The position numbers and the translations under genes were made by a program. This document shows positions 1 to 25,964 of a stretch of 64,000 nt of DNA, one piece after another. Source of the DNA: Phoronis australis (taxonomy: Eukaryota > Phoronida > Phoronidae); the NCBI GenBank assembly GCA_002633005.1, contig NMRA01000874.1, positions 44,205 through 108,204 of the forward strand, in the 5' to 3' direction. Below the pieces are notes generated by a model. It worked only from the letters and a program-made list of their open reading frames with translations, was not told the origin of the DNA and ran no database searches. The first letter of the stretch is position 1, and every line of letters begins with the position of its first letter.

Positions 1-178
1 TGTGTCTAGATCTTGAAGAAACAGTCGCAAATATAATGAAGACCGCAAGTCCTAGTTGTGCAGCTAACCCTATACTCATACCACATGACACATGTTGTAC
101 TGAACTTACTTAGGATTCACACTCTACCAGAAGTAGACGCCATCTTAAAATGCTACAACACTGAGTCGACAAACCTAC

Positions 179-2865
179 CTTGCAGAAGTCACATCGACCA
201 CAGTCTTGCTTCCTGTGACAGTGCTCGCACTCGCCACACCGGCGCGTTGACTTGCTTTTGGAACGTGTCTTCAAAGACAAAAACAGCATTAATTAAAATA
301 CTACAGTCTGTAAGTACAGTGCCTACATGTTAAAAATAAAATGTACGGCTTCTGAACAGACATACAGCGCCATCTTTACAAAATTTTGTGAATGTAGGAA
401 GACAAATTTCAGTTGTTAGTATTACAAAACTGTATACTGTTACGCGATGCCTAAAAATTATATTCTATTATACCAGGACTCAAAACTGTATTGTTACCCT
501 ATGACTCAAGAAAAAATCAATGATACATTTTGCAGTGGCCTACACTCTACTCAGCATACTGATTACAGTAAAATATCTTCAGTTTGGGAGACAATATGGT
601 GGACGGAAGAAATTTCATTGATCAAATTTCTCAACAAAAATAATTTTTCATGAAAATTTACTTTAATGCTTTGAGCATAGTTTGTATGGTGTAGCTATTC
701 CAATTGGTAAAATTTTCATCATTTGCAGTAATGTGACTGAAGAATAGAAATAAAGCAGTATGTGCGATTATTTTTATCCCAAATTTAAGATTTTTTACCA
801 TCATTCCAGTCTGAAGATGATGTTCTACAACAACCTTGTGACTCTATGTGGCTCTTCGTTTAGTTTGAACATACTTAGTTTGCCAATTTTACTATTACTA
901 CATTTTCAGCGGATAAATATCAAACTAAAACTCCCTGTACATAGAAGTTGGGTATCATGCAGCACAGATATATGGTTCATGCCCACGTTTGCCAAAAAGG
1001 TGCCTCGATTCTACAAAAGGGTTTTTTTCTCACATGAGGGGAATATTATGTCTTCTCCATTCACCAGCACTTACAGTCAAGCCCTGAGGTAAATTTTGCA
1101 TGATTTTTAATCAATGCTTTTCATTGGAGAATGAGGGGCTGTTTGGTCCAAAATGGGGCACTGAGGAAACCTGGGCAAAACCACTATGAAACAACAGAAA
1201 TAGTTTATTGAAAGCTTTCTCTCGGAACTCAAACAAAGACTGGGCACCTACCTGGTCATCATCAGTTTTATCTTGCTTCGTGGAGTGTTTATGATGTTTC
1301 TCTGAGCGGTGTTTGTCAGAACGATGTTTATCCGAGTGATGTTTACTTGAGTGGTGTTTACTCGAGTGATGTTTACTCGAGTGATGTTTCGTGTGTTTAT
1401 CCTTACTACTTTGATGATGATGGTGAGATTTCTTGTAAATGATCTTCAGCATCGGGTCGTTTTCTGGAAATGATTAAATTTTGATATAAAAATAAAAGAG
1501 TGATTCAAAACAAATGATGCTAGATGGTACAAAGTTTTACAGTAAGGACTCCAATCTGCTTAAATAGTGTGTGCTGAATGGTTGAGATTTTTTCATAACT
1601 CCCAAGTTTGTAATTTCCCCTTGTGTTCATTTATTCATGCCAACAATCACCACACACGTACCACGACAGACGTGGCAGAAGAATCTCTTGATCTTCCTGG
1701 CATCATCCTCATCCACCCCGATACAGTCGCCATGGTACCATTCCTCACAGTTATCACAGCCGCTATAATGTAAACGTAGTTCAGGGGAGACAATCACATT
1801 TACCAGATGCACTAAAATGTAAACGTGGTTCAGGGGAGACAATCACAATTATCACAGCAATAGAATGTAATTGTGGTTCAGGGGAGATTCAGTTATCATA
1901 GCCACTAACAACATCAGTGTGGTTCAGGGGAGACATTCAAAGTAATATTACAGCCACTACAATGTAAATGTGGTTCAGTGGAGGCAATCACTGTTAACAC
2001 AGTACTTGAAAGTACAAAAAGACTGAATTGAATTAATGATACATTTACACATTGGAGAAACAGAAATCCTCAAAACCACGTTATCACTTATCTAAGGTGG
2101 GGATTTGAATTTCTTTCATTTAAAATAACAACTGTTGCAACTTAAACAAAATAAGACAAATAAAAAGAACAACAAGAACTTACATCATAAATCTGCTGCA
2201 GTCCGTCGACCGACATATACAGTACTCTGTTCCATCATCGTAACCTGAGCCCGAACTGGCTGGTTTGTCCTTCTCAATCGTCCGCACAAGTTGCTTGATC
2301 TTGGACTGTCTCTCAGGCAACTTGAACTGGGACGCAATGTCTTCTTGCTTAAGGACAATTTAAAGTTAATAAGTTTTAGAGTGTGACAGCAAAAATATGT
2401 CAAACGGCAGTATGTCGTAGAAATGTCTGTGTCGACGAAGGTTCTGAGACACCGCAGACATCTCAAGAAAATGTTAACTACAAAGCCAAACAAAATTAGA
2501 CCTGTATATAATAGAGCTTAAGTTTTACAACAAAAAATGAGACGTGATGAAAGTAACGCATTTTCCCATACATAAGCAAACTTCTATATAAGCCAACACG
2601 CTGGGGTATCAGCCCACTCGCTGAGATATAAGCCCACTCGCTGAGGTATAAGCCCACTCACTGAGGTATAAGCCCAGCCGTCTTATCTCTTTTAATGTCA
2701 TGTAAACTGACCTCTTCTCAAGCTTAAGCTATGATACGATTATGCATGAATGTCTAATGCCCACCCCTGAATTTTAGACCTCCCAAAATGCAAACCGAAT
2801 ACAATTTAGCAAAAATCAAACAGAACAAAACTTACCGACACTGCCCCAGAATCACTGTCAGTCAT
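179..2865 (-). CDS. CXXC1: CXXC1/Cfp1, CpG-binding PHD-finger protein (5' coding exons, partial)
   Basis: This is the CpG-reading subunit of the SET1/COMPASS histone H3K4 methyltransferase. Five coding exons join in phase: 2865-2836 (MTDSDSGAVS), 2347-2184, 1762-1662, 1463-1252 and 268-179. Exon 2 gives an acidic/basic leader ending in EYCICRSTDCSRFMI, and exon 3 continues with GCDNCEEWYHGDCIGV and FFCHVCR, completing a Cys4-His-Cys3 PHD finger. Exon 4 begins ENDPMLKIIYKK, matching the family's post-PHD segment, then becomes His/Lys/Ser-rich. Exon 5 ends with RCGECEHCHRKQDCGRCDFC, the first half of the CXXC zinc finger. The second half, coiled coil and SET1-binding end lie beyond the left edge. 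A TTTTACAG acceptor about 11 bases before the ATG suggests a 5'UTR intron. The gene is divergent from the dynamin-like gene. The similarity is recalled from family knowledge, not searched. Confidence 0.9.
1296..1400 (-). repeat. In-frame SKHH/DKHR codon repeat inside CXXC1 exon 4
   Basis: An approximately 12 bp unit repeats in frame and encodes a His/Lys/Ser run (SSKHH repeated, then SDKHR and SEKHH). This makes a basic low-complexity linker between the PHD finger and the CXXC domain. Copy number could vary between alleles without breaking the frame. Confidence 0.8.
1751..1999 (-). repeat. Tandem repeat carrying copies of the PHD-exon 3' splice site
   Basis: Read on the minus strand, about five imperfect units of roughly 50-58 bp precede and include the acceptor of CXXC1 exon 3 (exon begins at 1762). 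Each unit carries a CCTGAACCAC..TTACATT tract. Several also carry a TAG or similar followed by a version of the exon start (GGCTGTGATAACTG in the real exon, TGGCTATGATAACTG in one copy). The array therefore spans the intron/exon boundary. Confidence 0.7.
2586..2676 (+). repeat. 20-bp tandem repeat, about four copies
   Basis: A unit close to CCCACTCGCTGAGGTATAAG is repeated about four times with few differences, in the first coding intron of CXXC1. No function is apparent. Confidence 0.75.
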
Positions 2866-3109
2866 CGTGATGTGACCTGTAAAATGTGACAGAATTACGT
2901 AAGTGGGATAGGCCATCAAAAACAATGTTTTTGAACAGTTCATGATCTTTAAGGGTAGGACTGCATAGCATCACGGTTTAACAGTTGTATTACGTATCAA
3001 TATAATAATGACTTGTGTATGTTCCAACAATAGATGAGAAATGTGATAGATCTGGCAAAAAGATATCTTGTGAAAACCGGTCGGTTTTGGCGAATAACGT
3101 GAACCTCTC

Positions 3110-3350
3110 TCACTGCTAATTGGTCTTTTCTTTGTCCAATCAGTGTCTTTGGTGATACTCCGGTTCTCCGCTGTACCTACAGGCTCACCCCTTTGAGTGA
3201 GGAGCCTTCAACTTGCAATCGCATTTTGGAGCCTCACAGAAAATCACAGATTTTTGCTTTGACTTCTTCTTGATATGTAAAAAAATTTGCAGACACTAAG
3301 ACTTTAACCAGGGTTTTTCGCGGGAGAGACGAGTATCCAAACCAATCAGC
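3110..3350 (-). promoter_or_regulatory. Candidate CXXC1 promoter region with CCAAT boxes
   Basis: Three CCAAT motifs lie upstream of the CXXC1 start: ATTGG at 3119-3123, CCAAT at 3136-3140 and CCAAT at 3342-3346. No TATA box is evident, as expected for a housekeeping gene. The transcription start is not resolved, and a 5'UTR intron is likely because an acceptor sits just before the ATG. This is an inference from motif clustering between two divergent genes. Confidence 0.35.
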
Positions 3351-4068
3351 TAAGAGGCAAATGCCATTTGGCAAGTGATTTAAAGATTAAGTTTATATGA
3401 CTTTACGTCACATGTCAATAGATACGTTCAAGTAATTGTCTCAAGTTTTCAGGTCAGTGGAAGCTACCTGTCTAGGCTGCTGTGGTGAAATTCACCTGGA
3501 ACTGTAGCTAGCAGATCAAAAGCCGTAACCTGAGTGAAAGAGGGTGACTGAAGTTCGGAAGAGGTCGCAACTAACCCCAGAGCAGTTGCAGTCCAAACTG
3601 ATGCCTGCACCAAACTGATTTGGCACGCATTGGTGACCCAATCTGATGCCTGTGCCAAACTGAAGCTACTGCAAGTTCCTAAATTAATGCTTGTGGTTTA
3701 CAGGTTTTTGTAATAGCTATCAGAACTGTTGAAATGGACAACAATGATTGCTCAAGTATACAGGTCTTAAGTATTTATCACAGGGGGGAAGTGTCCTGAG
3801 AAACTATTACGCACCACCCTGCACTCATTGTCGTTAATTTCGGATCTTCTAACCCTTCACCCGTAAACCACTAGCCATAATTTGGAAGCTTATGGTAGCT
3901 TCAGTCAGGCGTAAGCATCAGTTTGGCTCACAAACCCACGCCAAATTGAAGTGCGCTTAATCAGTTTGGAGCAGTCATCAGTTTGGGCTGCAACAGAGCC
4001 AACTTTGACAGTTCATCAACGGACAGCCTGCTGCTTGAACAGAGCCCAGTGCAAGTAAATCCCTTTAA

Positions 4069-4465
4069 CCATTAGCAATTGTTCTTTCTTCTAATACCAT
4101 TCACGGTATCCTGCTCCAGCGAGATTGCAACAAATTCGAGGTCAAAGCAGAAAAATGGTCCCAAAAAGCCCATGCGTACTTCCAACTTCGACGGTTCAAG
4201 GTCAAGAACAGTACGGCATTTGCCGATTTGTCACGGAATGTCACGACATCGATAACTCCACACTTAGCCAGGCAATTTTGTAACATTCCGTGATGAACTG
4301 GCAATTGCCGTCCATCCGAAACTCATCGGATAATTCTGTACTGTCCTTGACCTCGAACCATCAAAGTAGGAAGTACGCATGGGCTTTTTGATCTTTGGGA
4401 ATATTTTTGTGTTTTGGCCGCGAATTTGTTGCAAACTCGCTGGAGCAGGACACAGTTGCTAATGG
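4069..4465. repeat. ~400 bp near-palindromic foldback element
   Basis: The left arm (4069 onward: CCATTAGCAATTG, then TCCTGCTCCAGCGAG, AAGCCCATGCGTACTTCC, GGTCAAGAACAGTAC) is matched in inverted order on the right (GTACTGTCCTTGACC, GGAAGTACGCATGGGCTTTT, CTCGCTGGAGCAGGA, TTGCTAATGG ending 4465). Inner segments also pair (TCACGGAATGT with ACATTCCGTGA), so almost the whole element can fold. The left arm has a ~25 bp insertion near its end. It is probably a foldback or MITE insertion between the two divergent genes. No clear target duplication was seen. Confidence 0.75.
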
Positions 4466-5246
4466 TTTGTTGAAACCTTGTTTTGTGTAAATTTATTAAG
4501 TTTTGTGTTTGATAAGGACGGATGAAGTGAAGCACCCGTGGAATTCTTTGTTCCGAGTGTCATACCTTGTAGTACTATTGTAGTGTATTGGGACGATCAG
4601 AACTTCAAGCAGAGGACGCCTGTGATTCTATACATTCGATACATTCGGCATTCGATACCCAGACCACACACATAAGCAGAACTATTGAGCTCGACCACGG
4701 ACAACTAAGATGTAAGGTAAGACACCTTTTAGGTCTAGGAATCACTACAATTTGACCACCCAAGCCAAGGCACAACACTTCGTTTTCTGTTTGGATTTCA
4801 GTGAGTTTTAATGGCCATAGTTTCAGGATTCGAACTAAAGCGTCTCTTGTGTGAGATGCATTGTTTCTAACCAAGGCAATGAAGTGTGTTACGCTGAAAT
4901 CAATGAAAAGATTAACATACCTTTTGTTGTCTGCAAACGGATCTTCTTTCGGGTACTGATTTTTTGTATCTCCACATTAAAAGACTTCTAACGTATGAAA
5001 GTATGGATTCAGAGAATATTTTTTGAAAATATAAATAATTATTTTGTTCAAAATATAGCTTTTTAAGAGAAATAAGATGACAAAAATTTATCACTCAATT
5101 ATATTTCTAATTTTATTTGTCTAAATATTTTCATTTATACAACAAAATGATAATATTGTTGATAATTAGTGTTTTGTCAACAGCTACTGTTCCATTTTCA
5201 CTGCTGGGTAGTCGAATGGTTTTGAAGTGAACGGTGTCTTTACAGA

Positions 5247-19682
<14,436 letters not shown>

Positions 19683-21050
19683 GGGCAGTGTAAAGGTCAA
19701 GGTCAGTCTTTAGCCACCACTCTAAATGGTCGTGGGTTGTACAGTATTGTCGCTGTGTACATGTACAGTTTGATGACTTGTAAAACTTTGAATGGCTTTA
19801 ACAGCACCTTTAGTTAAAGGCACATTTCCTCTCTACCCGTATCCTAAATACAAAAATCATGAGACTGGTCACTTCTTGCGAACTGATCTAAAAACTCTCG
19901 GTACCATGGCACCAATTGATTTCTACCATGGAGACCATTTAATGGCTCACTTGTGACTGATAAGAAGCGGCCCAATTTTGGAAGGGTTGCTGAACGCTGT
20001 GCAAACTTGAGTTATTGTCTTCATGGTAAGGTCAAAGAAAATGACAGCTGATTGATTCTGGTCCGTATTTCTAGAAAATTCATGTGATGGTGCAGTATTT
20101 TTAGGTGTCCATATTTTCAAAAGTGTCACCTGATGCCAGCTGAAATGGGTCAGATCTTTTTTTACTCAACGCCACCTGGTGCCAGGTTCATCAATGTCAC
20201 ATGCAGGTGCAGGTTTCAAAGCAAATCGTGTGCAGACTGGAATCAACAATACTATTTTCTTACCTTACTTGGCAATGCTCTGCCAGGGCATTCCCGTCCT
20301 TCCCCGGTTCATTATTTTGCATGTAAAGTTTGAGGAGGGAGCAAGTGCCCCTTTAATATCTGATCGATGGATGAATGTAGCCAATTAATATGACGAAAGT
20401 AGAATGGCCGTGATCTGTGGCAATCTGTTGCAATTACTTTATTTTGAAAGAAGCCGTTGTACTCTCCTTTAGTGCTCATTAGATTACACGTGACTGTTTC
20501 AACTTGGTGCAATAACATTATATCGTTCATCACCCTATAGTGTTGATTTAGAGGATAGTGATAGCTTAGAGAATCTAGAATAGTCGAAATAATAACAATT
20601 TAAAATGAAACCTTTTCACCACGTCAGTCTCCATGGTCTTTATTTGTCCGAGTGCCTGTGCCTTCTGAGAGGGGAATATTTCGGGGTGAGGGGAACATTC
20701 TACCTCCCGATCACCATCAATAGCACCCCCACCCTGTTGCAAGTCCTCTAGTAACCAAAACTAACATTTTGTGCTCTTTCAAATTGTAACCCTTGTGAGT
20801 TACAAGTGATTCAAACCTCGATGGGAGTTTTTCAACAAATAGTGAATTTTTGGGCACCATGATGGGAATTTTGTGTGATTTTTCATTAGTTTTAAGAGGA
20901 GAATGGGGCCCAAAATCGAGGAATTGAGGACCCTGTTTTCCATATTTCTTGTTTTGTAAAACATGTCGATGTACTATTCTAAATTCTAGTGATGCTAGTC
21001 TTAATATGTCGAGTATATAAACATTAATACTCAGATTCACCCACAAGGAG

Positions 21051-21120
21051 TTAAAAATACTTGCAAGCCATATCTCTAGTAGTCCTTAAAAATACTTGCA
21101 AGCCATATCTCTAGTAGTCC
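21051..21120 (+). repeat. Exact 35-bp tandem duplication
   Basis: TTAAAAATACTTGCAAGCCA followed by TATCTCTAGTAGTCC occurs twice in a row without mismatch (21051-21085 and 21086-21120), indicating a recent event downstream of DNM1L. Confidence 0.95.
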
Positions 21121-23099
21121 TTAAGTATGTAATTGAAGGGACATCAGTTTTAAAAGAAGTAGTGAAATATTGTCAAATTCATCTGAATTAAGGCCAAAAT
21201 CGTGAAGGAAATTCTTAGAAACTGAGCCATGGATTAACGAAGGATTCTTGTGCTCCGTAACAAAACCAATATTTGATGAGAAGAGATTTCATCTTGTTGC
21301 AGACTTGTGTAGATTGTCGTTGGTGTTTGTTACTCCAAAATGATTTGTGTGTTGTGATGTTAGTGAAGGATGTGCTGGTATGCTATTGGCTCATGTTTAT
21401 TGACAGTGCTAGATTCAGGTGCATTGCTTCAGGTGTGTCAAGGGGGAGAAGGTCCATTACTCTCCCAATCACCTGGTTGCTATAACACCAGGGCTGAGTA
21501 GCGTAGTTGCAAGAAACTTGCAAGTAAAGCTAGTGTGATCATGTGATTCGCTGTTGTGCATGGTGATATCTTGCAAAGGCTTGCCTGATCTTGTGTTTTC
21601 GTGAGTATATTGCGTCTACGAAATGGGAACCAGATCTGTGTCCGCGAGTCAAGGTCACTCTAATAACGCGCTCAGCCTGCCCAGTGTGTTGTGAGTTTGT
21701 TGAGATCTCACGAGATCCGTATTAAATCCCCATGCAGCACTAACTAGGTCAAGCACAAGTTTGAAACTTTACAGTTAACTGTTGTGAAGCCTCGTGTTGA
21801 AGCTGTTCGAGGACCCGCTTCCATCTCGGGTATTAGTTTGCATAATTAGGACGGTAACTCACCATGTTAATAAACAAAAACCCTCCTAAATATGAACCAA
21901 AGATGGCGCTCGATGCGCCTTTAAGTGTTGTTGAAGATTGGAGGTGTGTTTAATTTGGCTATTATCTTGTGAGTGTTGAGAGATCACACAAGACTTCACG
22001 AGATGTCACCATGTATAGCAAACCAACCACGTGATCTTGTTAGGGTCAACTCCTGAAAATTAGACCTCGTTCCCCCAGGCAGGTATTTGGGATGTGAGCA
22101 GTCTGTCTCGCGATCTACACAGTCCAGGGGTCTACTCTTGAATCCGATCTGTTGTATCTTGTCTTATTGAGTTCCCCCCTCTCCCTCAGCAGACATGTAC
22201 CATGTCGCCTGCTGAGATTCAGCTGTATTCTTGTGATGCATTATCTCCCCTGAACTAGGCACCTGGCTCTGGTAGTGTTTATCATATGGGCTGTGTTTAC
22301 TTTTCAATTTGTATTTTTTTTACCTTGTTTTAAATCTGTTGTGAAATCTAGTTACACTGTACCATAATGTAATATGACTCTTCTGTCTAATCTCCTGTCT
22401 TTATAGCTGCTGTATATTAGTTCATTATGACACTAGTATAAATTTACAATTGTGTGTTTTTGTGTATTTGCTGAACTTCAGAGACCAACAAGCCCAAAAA
22501 ATAATGTTCAACTGAGAACCTCTGGTATATGTAGTCCTTTTCTGTATGTAAATAGTTTATTGGATAAAATTTAAAATAATAAATTATTAATGGACCAGTG
22601 GAGAGAATTTGTTCTCCTTTTATATGTTCAAATCTGGTTATATTAATTTGGTACACATCAAGTTAGCCCTGGGCTGCTACAGCTCCTGACTTGCTGGAGA
22701 CACACAACTTGAGTGTGTAGGATATATGTATTTCAACTTCATGCTATGTTCTTTTGTTGTATTCAACGTTACTAGTGATGTCAAAGAAGTGCCTACTGAA
22801 CTTTACACCAAGAGCCTCGAATTCAGGCGCAAAACAGTATATCCTACATGCGCGAACCCAGCCTAAAAAGTAGGGGGTTGCTCAAATTTTTGAGAATGTG
22901 GACTTTTTACAAAAAAGGTACGTTCCGGCTATGCATTCCTCGAATTCCTGCCTTTTTAGTGGACCCTGTTTGTCTCGCTTTCCCCTTTTTCAGACTTTTT
23001 GTTTCTCTCAGGAGGACCATTTTTGCCTACTTCACCAAATTGGGAAGGGGGTCGTTCGAGCTCCTCGAGCCCCTGCCCCCCTGGGTGGGCGCATCTTCA

Positions 23100-23275
23100 G
23101 CAACGGCCGGTCGTGCTGTGTGCCGGGCCATGGCCATGTGACTGCAAGGCCGAGCCCTGCCGTATTGTGTACCGGGTCCTATGACTGTAAGGCCGGACCC
23201 GACCGTTTGGTGTACCGCGCCCTGTAACAGCAAGGCCGGGAACGATCGCGTTATGTGACCCATTGTGTGGCATAA
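23100..23275 (+). repeat. GC-rich imperfect repeat, units about 47-52 bp
   Basis: Three to four diverged units share a GTGTACCGGGYCCTRTGACT core followed by a GCAAGGCCGG core and a (C)GACCGT-type end. The stretch is much richer in GC and CpG than the surrounding AT-rich DNA. Open frames on both strands here are compositional and resemble no known protein. Confidence 0.5.
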
Positions 23276-24127
23276 CTGACGATCCCTTGGCAAGCGTAAA
23301 AAATCCACGTCTGCATCCATGAATGCACAACAAAAGTTGCTTGCACCCATCCACTGTTACGAAGAATTTCCTTGATAATTTGCCGTAGGCCTACAAGCAA
23401 ATCTCGGCTGGCCTGACTTCAAATCTATAGTCCACTCACTCACGTGATGTCGCGTGCGCTCACCAACTTCTCGTGCTTCAGGGCATGCTCATTAGAAATG
23501 TAAAAGGAGTATTTGGAAACCCATGTACATGTCTGCAGCAGTTTGGAAGCCCCCTTATTAAGCTCGCTTGAAGTTAGTCGCTTACAATCGAAGCGCAGTG
23601 AGAGGTTTATTCGTTGCACAATCCGTTTACGTAACTGAAACTTAAAATGAATATCTTCCCTTTTGGAAAATGGGTGCCAACTGTGCAACCTTGATTCTTC
23701 CGTGGTCTACTGGTTGAACACGTCTCTTAAAATGTTGACAGTGTGAGTTACATGGTGACGGGTGTTTTACGCTTAAAAGGACATTATTGCATTTTGGGAA
23801 TTATGTTTGGATGAGATAGACTTTTGGAAGTAGCGTTTGACCAGGGCTATAAGACAACAAAGTCCATTGTGCTTTTTTATTTTGTTACACATCGGTTATC
23901 GTTGTCTTCTAGACAATTGCTAAAATATAGGCAGGCCAATGTAACAGATACACTGTAAATACGCTTTGAAATACTTCTATCTATCGAATGTTGTATACCT
24001 CCGCCAGCTGAGAGTTGGGCTGCGGCGGCGCTGAGGCTGATCTTAGAGACTCTGTTTCATCTCACCGATAATCTCCCCTAGTAAATTCCGTGTCAATTAC
24101 CAACGTCAACAATAGATCTTGCATATT

Positions 24128-24156
24128 CATATATGTATATATATATATATATTTTA
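24128..24156 (+). repeat. AT dinucleotide microsatellite
   Basis: A run of TATATATATA type sequence lies downstream of the acyltransferase gene. It is a simple repeat. Confidence 0.9.
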
Positions 24157-24488
24157 ATAAAATATGCTTGATATGGACAATTTAAAATACAATGGAAGTT
24201 CAACGACCCGTGTACCGTGTGAAGAATGGGACGCTAAGAAGTCGAATGATAAATACAGGTATGTCATTAACACATTGGCTACATTTTTGATGACAAAAGG
24301 CGAATGTGTAGAACTCCGAATAAGCGAACAAAGACGATCGTGTTACAGATGTTCAAGTCTAGTAATCACAAACGCCGTTTCGGAAGTTCCTGGAAATGGC
24401 CACGATTGAGTTATTTGGTACATCTTCCTAACATCGCATGACTAGAAAGGAAAAAGACTTTCACACATAAATTATCTCCATGCCTTCA

Positions 24489-25904
24489 CTATAATGAGGT
24501 GGCTGAAGCCTCTTTCAGCGCCTGCACTAGACACATGTGTATAGCGTGCAAGTATTTCACAGCGTTCTCCGTCGACGTCACGCTCGTGCTGTACGACAGG
24601 TTCCATCGTAGCTGTCCGTGAAACGTAGTAACGTTATGCAAGAACACCGGACCGAGAACGTGCACACCCGTGGCCACAAGCAAGTCGACCACTTCGAAAT
24701 TTTCTGTTTTAATATCGCCAAACATATGGTCGAAGTTCCCCAGGTTCGTCAGAGTGAAATGTTTGTCGTCTCTGCCTCCATTTGTCCGAGAAACTTGCTC
24801 CATCTTTTTCAAGAAAGCCGTCCGCGAGTATAGTTTATTTGCGATTCGAATCGGTTTCATGTAGTCTTTTAAGTATATCGCTCGTTGGATCACCTTGTTT
24901 GCTTTCTTTGCATAGCCCCAGAACGTCGTGGACGAGTCGGATTTGATGCGCAGAGCCGTTTCTATGGTGCTGACGAGGTAGGCCATATGGTGTGCCGGCA
25001 CCATAGGTTCAATGTTTCGTCGCATGTCTACTGTGTGTCGCGAGCGAATCTTATGCGATTTTTTTTCGTCCATGATCATGGCGGCGGCCATACTAGCGGC
25101 GCTCGTCAACGCGCCGTGAACTGTCACTTTTTTGCTTTTACACGCTTTCAGAAGATTTTGTGTGTCGGCCTGGGATAGGGAAAATCGTAGCACTTTTGTT
25201 GCCGTTTTCACATGCGCATCGAGCGTGCATTGGGCGGGATATCTCTTTAAATACTGATTTTTGGCTGGGAACATCATATCACCTGCAATTGACATTAAGC
25301 TCGGTATGTCGAGACAAGTGAAATTGACGTCACTGTCTGACATAATATTCTCCATCGCAGGCATTAAAGGGAAGCTTTGACTTAGAATGCCATCTGGCGA
25401 CTCGTTTGTCATGTATTTGTCTAATATCTCCGCAAACTGGCTCATGAGACTCGCAGTACCAATGCCGTCCGACATAGAATGATGCAAGACGAAAACGATA
25501 GCATGCCTCTCTTTGGAACCATGTGTGTTCTCCATGGGAACCGTCCTCACGCGCCACAGCGGTCCACGTTCTGTGTCAATCAGTTCAGTCAACATTCTCT
25601 CGTAAACAGACTCCCAACTTGAACCGGCTTCCGTCATTTCGAAGTCCAGCGTGGCGTGTTCCATGGGTTCAAATCGTCGTTGGCCGTTTTGAGTCCTGAT
25701 GAACGATCTTAACAAAGGATGTCGCTGTTGTAAAATAGACAATGTGGCCTCCAACGCGTCGCGTGTTAGCGTTTTCTTCATGTCCAAAAATAATACCACA
25801 GAGAACAAATAAGCCCCAATCCCGTTCAACGCGTCGATGATGTCCTCGGACACCCCCAAGTCTCGCACCAACTGGTCATTCGCTGTCTTGCTGACTACCG
25901 ACAT
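24489..25904 (-). CDS. Intronless HHxxxDG acyltransferase (condensation / alcohol acetyltransferase-like), 471 codons
   Basis: This is a single uninterrupted frame. The N-terminal half has QQRHPLLRSFI (59-69), GPLWRVR (114-120) and the catalytic LHHSMSDGIG, with HHxxxDG at 141-147. The C-terminal half has VTVHGALTSAASMAAA (about 260-276), VDMRRNIEPM (about 303-312) and FTLTNLGNF. This order matches the two-lobed CoA-dependent acyltransferase superfamily that includes NRPS condensation domains, AATase (PF07247-like) and PapA-type enzymes, where the second His acts as general base. Such enzymes transfer acyl groups from CoA or a carrier to a hydroxyl or amine; the substrate here is unknown. No signal peptide or membrane anchor is obvious, suggesting a cytosolic enzyme. 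A TTTTCAG acceptor ends at 25964, about 60 bases before the ATG, so the message may carry an upstream non-coding exon. Full-length and undamaged, so probably active. Confidence 0.85.
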   Translation of the reverse strand: MSVVSKTANDQLVRDLGVSEDIIDALNGIGAYLFSVVLFLDMKKTLTRDALEATLSILQQRHPLLRSFIRTQNGQRRFEPMEHATLDFEMTEAGSSWESVYERMLTELIDTERGPLWRVRTVPMENTHGSKERHAIVFVLHHSMSDGIGTASLMSQFAEILDKYMTNESPDGILSQSFPLMPAMENIMSDSDVNFTCLDIPSLMSIAGDMMFPAKNQYLKRYPAQCTLDAHVKTATKVLRFSLSQADTQNLLKACKSKKVTVHGALTSAASMAAAMIMDEKKSHKIRSRHTVDMRRNIEPMVPAHHMAYLVSTIETALRIKSDSSTTFWGYAKKANKVIQRAIYLKDYMKPIRIANKLYSRTAFLKKMEQVSRTNGGRDDKHFTLTNLGNFDHMFGDIKTENFEVVDLLVATGVHVLGPVFLHNVTTFHGQLRWNLSYSTSVTSTENAVKYLHAIHMCLVQALKEASATSL

Positions 25905-25964
25905 CTTAATTCACGATGAATGATTCGGAGTCTCCTTCAGTTGCTAGCTTTATGGAATAAATTC

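Larger units (their letters stand above)
19683..24488. other. 3' flank of DNM1L and intergenic DNA, no gene recognised
   Basis: The DNM1L 3'UTR should occupy the first part. AATAAA hexamers at 21869 and 22578 are candidates, but the cleavage site is not determined. A 35 bp tandem duplication lies at 21051-21120, a GC-rich imperfect repeat at about 23100-23275 and an AT-dinucleotide run at 24128-24155. Open frames here are short and have no recognisable product. Confidence 0.6.

Noticed and set aside
22848-23354. Overlapping 60-109 residue frames on both strands
   Set aside because: High GC and few stops explain them; no domain, splice or codon evidence.
24164-24409. Plus-strand 81-residue frame beside the acyltransferase
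   Set aside because: No recognisable motif, promoter or splice signal; length is within chance expectation.
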